DNA of 5,639 nt from Prevotella sp. UBA6429 (GTDB lineage Bacteria; Bacteroidota; Bacteroidia; Bacteroidales; Bacteroidaceae), in assembly GCA_002437285.1 (NCBI GenBank), contig DJOV01000092.1:283-5921 (forward strand), in the 5' to 3' direction. Under the pieces are notes generated by a model that was not told where the DNA came from, did no database searches, and saw nothing but the letters and a program-made list of their open reading frames with translations. Below are positions 1-5,147 of the stretch, piece after piece. Each line of letters starts with the position of its first letter. The stretch's first letter is position 1. Both the position numbers and the translations under genes were made by a program.

Positions 1-200
1 CATTGTCCGCTTTCTTCAAGGTTGGTTAGCTTTGGCACATTGAGACGACTATCGTGGTTTTTGGACGACAGTCGAGACAAGCAAGCCGATGCCCACTGCG
101 TTGTTCGTGCGTGAGCATATTGCCTATTTCGTCTCTATTGTCGTTCAAGTGATGAAACAAAAAAATGACGGGGCGTGATGGCGTTTCGGAAAAATCTTCG
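1..200. other. Upstream noncoding region with one stem-loop
   Basis: I see no convincing gene here. Bases 46-55 pair with 65-74 in a 10-position stem with one mismatch (A51/C69), closing a 9-base loop of sequence GGTTTTTGG. No T-run follows on the plus strand, so it does not look like a standard intrinsic terminator. The window starts with CAT, which would be an ATG on the minus strand reading out of the window, but I find no TAnnTTTG box on the minus strand to support a divergent gene. The only long open frame here runs on the minus strand through the promoter and leader of the next gene and has an unremarkable composition. Confidence 0.5.
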
Positions 201-210
201 TACCTTTGCA
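199..210 (+). promoter_or_regulatory. Bacteroidota-type -7 box (TACCTTTG) upstream of the 82-residue protein gene
   Basis: TACCTTTG at 201-208 fits the primary sigma factor -7 consensus of Bacteroidota (TAnnTTTG) and is followed by CAG, exactly as in the promoter of the yceD gene at 779-786. A good -33 TTTG is not visible about 20 bases upstream, so this half is weak. Transcription would be expected to begin around 212-217, giving a leader of about 100 bases before the ATG at 314. The start point is inferred from the box alone. Confidence 0.6.
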
Positions 211-218
211 GCCGAAAC

Positions 219-235
219 ATCAAGAGCAGCTTGAT
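219..235 (+). other. Small perfect hairpin at the start of the predicted leader
   Basis: ATCAAG (219-224) and CTTGAT (230-235) are perfect reverse complements around a 5-base loop AGCAG. If transcription starts just after the box at 201-208, this hairpin would lie within a few bases of the 5' end of the mRNA. Such a placement can protect a transcript from 5'-dependent decay; that role is inference. A six-pair stem can also occur by chance. Confidence 0.4.
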
Positions 236-313
236 CTGCACCAACCGAGCACGACAGCCACGGTGGTAAAGGTACGATGTGGAAGATACGTTTAACTTCA
301 AAACAATGTCATT

Positions 314-562
314 ATGAGTCATTCGCTTTACGACAATTTCGCCGCCCGTTTTGCGGCCAGTTCCCTCCAATCACTTGTAGAATCATTCAACGGCCAGGTA
401 GGTTGCCGTGGCTGGGCTTCGGCGCGTGCCTTCCACGACAAGGCGCTCATCGATGAGCTCATCCGCCGCGGTGTGGACGTTTCTGCCGTGTCTGACGGCA
501 AGAACATCTCATTTGCCCACCACGTCGCTCTGCACGACAACCGCCTGGAGCAAATCGATTGA
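314..562 (+). CDS. Small conserved-looking protein of unknown function (82 residues)
   Basis: I do not recognise a named family. The translation looks like a compact folded domain: an amphipathic helix around residues 4-28, a second helix around 37-52 containing the segment HDKALIDELIRRGVDV, then short strands around 63-76 (KNISFAHHVAL). There is no signal peptide, membrane segment or obvious catalytic motif, so a cytoplasmic protein is likely. Third codon positions are mostly G or C, as in the neighbouring real genes, and a Bacteroidota-type promoter box lies 106 bases upstream of the start. The start at 314 overlaps the stop of a three-codon mini-ORF (306-317). The gene is monocistronic by layout: 241 bases and a fresh promoter separate it from yceD. 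Overlapping frames at 328-648 (minus) and 408-695 (plus) look like shadows of it. Confidence 0.72.
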   Translation: MSHSLYDNFAARFAASSLQSLVESFNGQVGCRGWASARAFHDKALIDELIRRGVDVSAVSDGKNISFAHHVALHDNRLEQID

Positions 563-630
563 CCCTGCCGGCGGCATGGATGAAAGGCCGGCGGCGCCGT
601 CTGCTCTTGGCGCTGTCGGGACATGCCGTG

Positions 631-653
631 TGTGGGGGCTTCGTGCACCCGTG
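631..653 (+). terminator. Weak hairpin, possible end of the 82-residue gene transcript
   Basis: GGGGGC at 634-639 can pair with GCACCC at 645-650 with one mismatch (G637/A647) around loop TTCGT, extendable by G-U pairs to 631-653. It is followed by GTTAATAAAT rather than a clean T-run, so intrinsic termination is doubtful. The rest of 563-753 holds a direct repeat GCCGGCGGC (567-575 and 587-595) and then turns strongly AT-rich from about 675. No gene is supported there. Confidence 0.22.
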
Positions 654-753
654 TTAATAAATGGTGGGCTCTGTAAATTACCCCGCAAAAAATAGGAATG
701 ATGAAGGATTTTGAGGTGATTTGCCAACAAGGGAAACAACTTTTTCCGCAAAA

Positions 754-786
754 TTGTTTTTATATCAGGAAAAAGTGGTAACTTTG
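754..786 (+). promoter_or_regulatory. Bacteroidota promoter of the yceD-rpmF-fabH operon
   Basis: TAACTTTG at 779-786 is a full match to the -7 consensus TAnnTTTG, and TTG at 754-756 lies 22 bases upstream as a reasonable -33 element. The surrounding DNA (about 675-780) is markedly AT-rich compared with the genes, as expected of a promoter. The box ends 17 bases before the yceD ATG at 804. With transcription starting a few bases after the box, the leader would be only about 8-14 bases, with no room for a riboswitch and no Shine-Dalgarno sequence. Confidence 0.75.
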
Positions 787-803
787 CAGTCCAAAGTGTA
801 GAT

Positions 804-1331
804 ATGCCAAGTTTAGAGACGTTTAAGATCGACTTGAAGAACCTTCCTGAGGGCGAGACCACCATGGAACGCGACCTTGGCGATGACTTCTTTGAGGCCA
901 TCGATGCTCCCGACGTGCGGAGCGGACAGTTGCACACCACGCTGACCATTCACCGTCGTGACGACTTCTTTGAACTGCTGTTCCACACAGCCGGCACGGT
1001 GACGGTGCCTTGCGACCTATGCCTCGATGACATGGACCAACCCATAGAGGCAAGCGACAGGCTCACCGCACATCTCGGCGAAACCGACTCGGAAGGAGAC
1101 GACGTCGTCACGGTCAGCGAGGAAGAAGGAATACTCGACGTGGCGTGGTTTGTCTACGAGTCCATAGCGCTCAACATCCCGCTCAGGCATGTGCATGCAC
1201 CTGGAAAATGCAATCCTGCCATGATGAATATCCTTGCGGAACATTCGGCCGCCCGAAGCGGTGACGAGGATGGGGAGAAAGCCGTGGATTCCCGATGGGC
1301 GGCATTGAAAGATTTAAAAATAACAAATTAA
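804..1331 (+). CDS. yceD: YceD/DUF177 family protein, large ribosomal RNA accumulation factor
   Basis: The 175-residue product belongs to the DUF177/YceD family, whose members are needed for normal 23S rRNA accumulation in bacteria and plastids. Family signs are the N-terminal FKIDLKNLPEG (residues 7-17), the core VPCDLCLDDMDQPI with a CxxC pair (C70, C73), the later HVHAPGKCNPAM with C136, and the C-terminal DSRWAALKDLK. The cysteines could bind metal, but this is inference. The start at 804 is preferred over M21 because the N-terminal motif is part of the family. The acidic stretch 92-109 and the tail around 152-160 are probably flexible. It is first in an operon with rpmF, 14 bases downstream, the same pairing as in E. 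coli. An own promoter lies immediately upstream. The protein is cytoplasmic; its molecular mechanism is not shown by the sequence. Confidence 0.9.
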   Translation: MPSLETFKIDLKNLPEGETTMERDLGDDFFEAIDAPDVRSGQLHTTLTIHRRDDFFELLFHTAGTVTVPCDLCLDDMDQPIEASDRLTAHLGETDSEGDDVVTVSEEEGILDVAWFVYESIALNIPLRHVHAPGKCNPAMMNILAEHSAARSGDEDGEKAVDSRWAALKDLKITN

Positions 1332-1345
1332 AACATTATTAAAAA

Positions 1346-1531
1346 ATGGCACATCCTAAAAGACGTCAGTCAAAGACACGTACACTCAAGCGTAGAACAC
1401 ACGACGGAGCTGTAGCTCCCACACTGGCTGTTTGCCCCAACTGCGGCGCTTATTACGTTTACCACACGGTTTGCCCCACTTGTGGCTACTATCGTGGAAA
1501 GGTCGCTATCGTTAAGGAAGCAGCTGAATAA
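1346..1531 (+). CDS. rpmF: Large-subunit ribosomal protein bL32 (zinc-binding form)
   Basis: The 61-residue product is ribosomal protein L32 of the 50S subunit. It begins with MAHPKRRQSK, has the basic stretch TRTLKRRTHD (11-20) that contacts rRNA in this family, and carries a zinc ribbon of two CxxC pairs, C30/C33 and C43/C46, followed by GYYRGK. E. coli L32 lacks these cysteines, so this is the four-cysteine zinc form; a zinc-free paralog may exist elsewhere in the genome, but none is in the window. The A-rich sequence ATTAAAAA before the ATG replaces a Shine-Dalgarno sequence. It sits 14 bases after yceD, and its TAA overlaps the fabH ATG by one base (TAATG), so translation of the two is probably coupled. 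Confidence 0.97.
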   Translation: MAHPKRRQSKTRTLKRRTHDGAVAPTLAVCPNCGAYYVYHTVCPTCGYYRGKVAIVKEAAE

Positions 1532-2550
1532 TGGGTAAAATCAACGCGATCATCACTGGCGTTGGTGGATACGTGCCCGACTATGTCCTCAACAACGAGG
1601 AGCTGTCGCGCATGGTGGACACCAGCGATGAGTGGATACAGACGCGTGTGGGCATCAAGGAGCGCCGAATCCTCACCGAGGAAGGTCTGGGTACCAGCTA
1701 CATGGCCCGTAAGGCTGCCAAGCAGCTCCTGCAAAAGACAGGGGTGGATCCCGACACCATCGACGCGCTGATCGTCACGACCACCACGCCCGACTATAAG
1801 TTTCCCTCCACGGCCAGCATCGTGCTGGGCAAGCTGGGACTGAAAAACGCTTTCGCGTTTGACCTCTCGGCAGCGTGCTGCGGATTCCTCTATACGATGG
1901 ACATGGCGGCATCGATGATCCAGAGCGGACGCTACAAGAAGATCATTGTCATCGGAGCTGACAAGATGTCGTCGGTGGTCGACTACACCGACCGGCAGAC
2001 GTGTGTGCTCTTTGGCGATGGTGCTGGCGCCGTGCTCATGGAGGCTACCGAGGAAGAGGGTGTGGGCGTGCAGAGCTCATTCTTCCGCACGGACGGCAAG
2101 GGGCTCCCCTTCCTTCACCTGAAGGCAGGCGGCAGTGTCTGTCCTCCCTCTCACTTCACGGTAGACCACAGGCTTCACTACCTGTATCAGGAGGGCCGCA
2201 TGGTGTTCCGCTATGCCGTGACCGACATGAGCGATGACGTGATGGAGGTCATGAAGCAGAACAACCTCTCGGCCGACGATGTCGACTGGGTGATTCCCCA
2301 CCAGGCCAACCTCCGCATCGAGGAGGCGGTGGCCAAGCGTGCCGAGATTGACCCGTCGAAGGTGCTTATCAACATCGAGAGGTATGGCAATACCAGTTCG
2401 GCGACCATCCCTCTGGCCATGTGGGACTTTGAAGACCGGTTCAAGAAAGGCGACAAGCTCATCCTCACAGCTTTCGGAGCGGGCTTTGTGCATGGCGCGG
2501 CCTATTACAAGTGGGCATACGACGGCGCAGCCGCTGCAGGAAGAAAATAA
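1531..2550 (+). CDS. fabH: Beta-ketoacyl-ACP synthase III (FabH)
   Basis: The 339-residue enzyme condenses a short acyl-CoA primer with malonyl-ACP, the first step of type II fatty acid synthesis in the cytoplasm. The thiolase-fold catalytic triad is complete: C116 in DLSAACCGF, H257 in VIPHQAN and N287 in RYGNTSS. The C-terminal GAGFVHGAAYYKW closes the fold. It is about 20 residues longer than E. coli FabH, mainly through a segment around 186-218 (GLPFLHLKAGGSV and following) that I associate with Bacteroidota enzymes. In that phylum FabH often uses branched primers to make iso/anteiso acids; the primer here cannot be told from sequence. C117 follows the catalytic cysteine, where Ser, Ala or Gly is more usual. 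The gene overlaps rpmF by one base. plsX, which lies between rpmF and fabH in E. coli, is absent here. Confidence 0.97.
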   Translation: MGKINAIITGVGGYVPDYVLNNEELSRMVDTSDEWIQTRVGIKERRILTEEGLGTSYMARKAAKQLLQKTGVDPDTIDALIVTTTTPDYKFPSTASIVLGKLGLKNAFAFDLSAACCGFLYTMDMAASMIQSGRYKKIIVIGADKMSSVVDYTDRQTCVLFGDGAGAVLMEATEEEGVGVQSSFFRTDGKGLPFLHLKAGGSVCPPSHFTVDHRLHYLYQEGRMVFRYAVTDMSDDVMEVMKQNNLSADDVDWVIPHQANLRIEEAVAKRAEIDPSKVLINIERYGNTSSATIPLAMWDFEDRFKKGDKLILTAFGAGFVHGAAYYKWAYDGAAAAGRK

Positions 2551-2576
2551 CAGCTATTGAGCATACCGACAACAAT

Positions 2577-2664
2577 CTGAAAGTCCAGAAGTCCAGTCAT
2601 ACCGGCAAGCTATGGCCTTAGGCCCATCGGCCAAGGTGTAGTGACTGAACTTCTGGGCTTTTGG
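2577..2664 (+). repeat. Long imperfect inverted repeat after fabH, possible terminator
   Basis: Bases 2581-2600 pair with 2641-2660: 17 Watson-Crick pairs, two G-U pairs and one mismatch (C2593/A2648), extendable weakly to 2577/2664. The left arm is two tandem copies of AAGTCCAG (2581-2588, 2589-2596) and the right arm holds degraded complements of the same unit. The 40-base loop contains a smaller hairpin, GGCC-TTA-GGCC (2614-2624). The structure begins 26 bases after the fabH stop, so it could end or protect the operon mRNA. Only a short T-stretch (CTTTTGG) follows, so a classical intrinsic terminator is uncertain. A remnant of a small repeat element is the alternative. Confidence 0.6.
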
Positions 2665-2668
2665 CTTC

Positions 2669-2786
2669 TATCACCTTCACCCCTTCCGTCGCGCGTCTTG
2701 CGCGAGCGCACCGTGAATAAGCGGGCGCACTCATCACCAATCTACCCCAATCCCATTCAAGTATCACCCCAACTCAAATAACTCTC
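2669..2786 (+). promoter_or_regulatory. C-rich, G-poor leader of era with an embedded GC hairpin
   Basis: The 56 bases before the era ATG (2731-2786) contain a single G and many C and A; 2671-2687 is also G-free. ACCCCAA occurs twice (2744-2750, 2766-2772). Between the two G-poor stretches, TCGCGC (2689-2694) and GCGCGA (2700-2705) form a perfect six-pair hairpin with loop GTCTT and no T-run. I see no TAnnTTTG promoter box in the spacer. C-rich, G-poor, unstructured RNA is what Rho factor loads on, so this may be a Rho entry region, or simply an open ribosome landing zone. Either role is inference. Confidence 0.35.
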
Positions 2787-3707
2787 ATGCACAAAGCAGG
2801 ATTTGTAAATATCGTGGGCAACCCCAATGTGGGCAAGTCGACGCTGATGAACCAGCTCGTCGGCGAGAAGCTGAGCATCGCCACCTTCAAGGCCCAGACC
2901 ACGCGACACCGCATCATGGGCATCGTCAACACGCCCGACTCGCAGATCGTCTTCTCCGACACACCGGGTGTGCTCAAGCCCAACTACAAGATGCAGGAGA
3001 TGATGCTCCAGTTCTCTGAGTCGGCGCTGGCCGACGCCGATGTGTTGCTCTATGTGACCGATGTCGTGGAGGATCCGGAGAAAAACATGGACTTCCTCGA
3101 AAAGGTGGGCAAGATGTCCATACCCGTCATCGTGCTCATCAATAAGATAGACGAGCTCGCCACTGCTGACGCCGCACCCAAAAAGGGCGCGCCCAACCCC
3201 ACGCAGCGGCTGGGCGAACTGGTCGACAAGTGGAATAAGCTCCTGCCCAACGCTGAGATACTGCCCATCTCGGCCAAGAACAAGTTTGGCATCGACATGC
3301 TCATGAAGCGCATCCGTGAGCTGCTGCCCGAGAGCCCTGCTTACTTCGACAAGGACCAGCTCACCGACAAGCCGGCCAAGTTCTTTGTGTCGGAGATCAT
3401 ACGCGAGAAGATTCTCCGCTACTACGACAAGGAGATACCCTACTCGGTGGAGGTGGTCGTGGAGCGATTCAAGGAGGACGACACACACATCCGCATCAAT
3501 GCGGTGATCTATGTGGAGCGCGACTCGCAGAAGGGCATCATCATCGGGCACCAGGGCGTGGCCCTGAAGAAGGTGTCGACCGAGGCGCGCAAGAACCTGG
3601 AGAAGTTCTTCGGAAAGAAGGTCTTCCTGGAGATCTTTGTCAAGGTCGACAAGGACTGGCGCAACTCAGACCGCGAACTCAACAACTTCGGATACAATCC
3701 GCAGTAA
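2787..3707 (+). CDS. era: GTPase Era, 30S ribosome maturation factor
   Basis: The 306-residue product is Era, a GTPase that binds the 3' end of 16S rRNA through a KH domain and monitors 30S maturation. The G domain shows G1 GNPNVGKST (11-19), the switch region KAQTTRHR (35-42), G3 DTPG (58-61), G4 NKID (119-122) and G5 SAK (162-164). The C-terminal KH domain (about 200-290) has GIIIGHQG with the GHQG turn at 254-257, followed by the usual VKVDKDWRNSD. An Ala/Pro/Lys-rich insertion at about 125-140 lies between G4 and G5. The start at 2787 places G1 at residue 11, typical of Era, and no upstream in-frame start is needed. The protein acts in the cytoplasm and at the membrane face. der follows 92 bases downstream; the leader lacks a Shine-Dalgarno sequence. 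Confidence 0.97.
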   Translation: MHKAGFVNIVGNPNVGKSTLMNQLVGEKLSIATFKAQTTRHRIMGIVNTPDSQIVFSDTPGVLKPNYKMQEMMLQFSESALADADVLLYVTDVVEDPEKNMDFLEKVGKMSIPVIVLINKIDELATADAAPKKGAPNPTQRLGELVDKWNKLLPNAEILPISAKNKFGIDMLMKRIRELLPESPAYFDKDQLTDKPAKFFVSEIIREKILRYYDKEIPYSVEVVVERFKEDDTHIRINAVIYVERDSQKGIIIGHQGVALKKVSTEARKNLEKFFGKKVFLEIFVKVDKDWRNSDRELNNFGYNPQ

Positions 3708-3729
3708 GCGGCGAGACGGGCAAGGCCGA

Positions 3730-3774
3730 CCCATAGGCGCCACAGGTACCATAGACAACAGGCCCATAGGCAAT
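3730..3774 (+). repeat. Degenerate direct repeats in the era-der spacer
   Basis: CCCATAGGC occurs at 3730-3738 and again at 3763-3771, with a third partial copy CCATAG at 3749-3754. Each CCATAG is preceded or followed by a CACAGG/ACAGG-like segment, so the stretch reads as about three decayed units of 15-18 bases. No strong hairpin and no promoter box are visible. The spacer ends in an A-rich stretch (about 3772-3799) leading to the der start. It may be a relic of slippage or a binding site; nothing in the sequence decides this. Confidence 0.45.
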
Positions 3775-3799
3775 AACAAAACAACAATCAGAACGAAAT

Positions 3800-5113
3800 A
3801 TGGCAAACTTAGTAGCGATAGTAGGACGGCCCAATGTCGGCAAGTCCACCCTTTTCAACCGTCTGACGCAGAGCCGGAAGGCCATTGTCAGTGATACCGC
3901 AGGTACCACGCGCGACCGCCAGTATGGCAAGTGCCAGTGGAACGGGCAGGAGTTCTCCATCGTCGACACGGGCGGATGGGTGGTCAAGAGCGACGACATC
4001 TTCGAGGGAGCCATCCGTGAGCAGGTCAAGGTGGCCACCGAGGAGGCCGACCTGGTGCTTTTCCTCGTCGATGTGGAGACGGGCCTCACCGATTGGGATG
4101 AGGACGTCGCTACCATCCTCAGGCGCGCCAAGTTGCCCGTGATCCTGGTGGCCAACAAGGTTGACAACAGTGGCGAGGCGTATGTGGCGGCCGAGTTCTA
4201 CAAGCTGGGACTGGGCGACCCGCAGTGCATCAGCGCCGCCACGGGTGGAGGCACGGGCGACCTGCTCGACCTCGTGATATCGAAGCTGCCCAAGGAGGCC
4301 AAGGAGGTGATCGACGACGACATCCCTCGCTTTGCCGTGGTGGGACGACCCAATGCCGGCAAGTCGAGCATCATCAACGCTTTCATCGGCGAGGACCGCA
4401 ACATCGTGACCGAGATTGCGGGCACCACACGCGACAGCATCTACACGCGATTCACCAAGTTCGGATTCGACTTTTACCTGGTGGACACGGCGGGAATCCG
4501 CAAGAAAAACAAGGTCACAGAGGACCTGGAGTTCTACAGTGTCATGCGCAGCATCCGCTCCATCGAGAACAGTGACGTCTGCATCCTCATGATCGATGCC
4601 ACGCGTGGCATCGAGGCGCAGGACATGAACATCTTCCAGCTCATCCAGAAAAACAACAAGAGCCTCGTGGTGGTGGTCAACAAGTGGGACCTCGTGGAGG
4701 ACAAGGACCAGAAGGTCATCGACACGTTCAAGAATGCCATCTACAACCGCATGGCGCCGTTTGTCGATTTCCCCATCATCTTTGCCTCGGCACTTACCAA
4801 GCAGCGCATCTTCAAGGTGCTGGAGACGGCCAAGCAGGTCTACCTCAACCGTGAGATACGCATCGGAACCACCAAGCTCAACGAGGTGATGCTGCCCATC
4901 ATCGAGCAGACGCCACCTCCCTCGACCAAGGGCAAGTACATCAAGATCAAGTATTGCTCGCAGCTGCCCAACACGCAGATTCCTTCTTTCGTGTTCTATG
5001 CCAACTTGCCGCAGTACATCAAGGAGCCCTATCGCCGCTTCCTCGAGAACAAGATACGCGAGAACTGGTCGCTGCACGGATGCCCCATCAATGTCTTTAT
5101 CAGACAGAAGTAA
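3800..5113 (+). CDS. der: Ribosome biogenesis GTPase Der (EngA), double G domain
   Basis: The 437-residue product is Der, the GTPase with two tandem G domains needed for 50S subunit assembly. Domain 1 has GRPNVGKST (9-17), DTGG (56-59), NKVD (119-122) and SAA (145-147). Domain 2 has GRPNAGKSS (182-190), DTAG (229-232), NKWD (294-297) and SAL (330-332). The C-terminal KH-like domain (about 345-437) contains TPPPSTKGKYIKIKY and ends in GCPINVFIRQK. All GTP-binding motifs are intact, and the length matches the compact bacterial form rather than the longer E. coli protein. The ATG at 3800 sits after an A-rich stretch and puts the first P-loop at residue 9, as is usual. It lies directly after era, another ribosome assembly GTPase, on the same strand, which suggests joint expression. 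The long minus-strand open frame across 3809-5077 is a shadow. Confidence 0.98.
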   Translation: MANLVAIVGRPNVGKSTLFNRLTQSRKAIVSDTAGTTRDRQYGKCQWNGQEFSIVDTGGWVVKSDDIFEGAIREQVKVATEEADLVLFLVDVETGLTDWDEDVATILRRAKLPVILVANKVDNSGEAYVAAEFYKLGLGDPQCISAATGGGTGDLLDLVISKLPKEAKEVIDDDIPRFAVVGRPNAGKSSIINAFIGEDRNIVTEIAGTTRDSIYTRFTKFGFDFYLVDTAGIRKKNKVTEDLEFYSVMRSIRSIENSDVCILMIDATRGIEAQDMNIFQLIQKNNKSLVVVVNKWDLVEDKDQKVIDTFKNAIYNRMAPFVDFPIIFASALTKQRIFKVLETAKQVYLNREIRIGTTKLNEVMLPIIEQTPPPSTKGKYIKIKYCSQLPNTQIPSFVFYANLPQYIKEPYRRFLENKIRENWSLHGCPINVFIRQK

Positions 5114-5147
5114 GGCCTCATGTCGAAGGCTTCAGAATGATAGCGTG

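Noticed and set aside
26..370. 114-residue minus-strand open frame
   Set aside because: It runs through the promoter box, leader and start of the 82-residue gene, has no promoter box on its strand and no recognisable domain.
328..695. Open frames on both strands around the 82-residue gene (328-648 minus, 408-695 plus)
   Set aside because: Their composition is typical of antisense or shifted readings of a GC-rich gene (Arg/Ser/Thr-rich), and they extend into the noncoding spacer without signals.
509..949. 146-residue minus-strand open frame over the yceD promoter
   Set aside because: It crosses the AT-rich promoter region and the start of yceD; no start signals or family resemblance.
2757..3551. 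264-residue minus-strand open frame opposite era
   Set aside because: A shadow of era; His/Val/Leu/Asp-rich sequence is the usual result of reading a GC-rich gene in antisense.
3637..3894. 85-residue plus-strand frame bridging era and der, with RPIG twice in its translation
   Set aside because: The repeated RPIG only reflects the CCCATAGGC DNA repeats; the frame overlaps the ends of two well-defined genes.
3809..5077. 422-residue minus-strand open frame opposite der
   Set aside because: Long but fully antisense to an intact der with all G motifs; repetitive Asp/His/Val/Leu composition marks it as a codon-bias shadow.
5112..5140. Small hairpin (5113-5118 with 5127-5132) and a six-codon ORF (5120-5140) between der and the lipoprotein gene
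   Set aside because: The stem has only six pairs including one G-U, no T-run follows, and the ORF is too short to distinguish from chance.
4998..5147. 50-codon upstream extension of the lipoprotein frame into der
   Set aside because: It overlaps the conserved C-terminus of der and would bury the signal peptide; the start at 5148 gives a proper lipoprotein signal.
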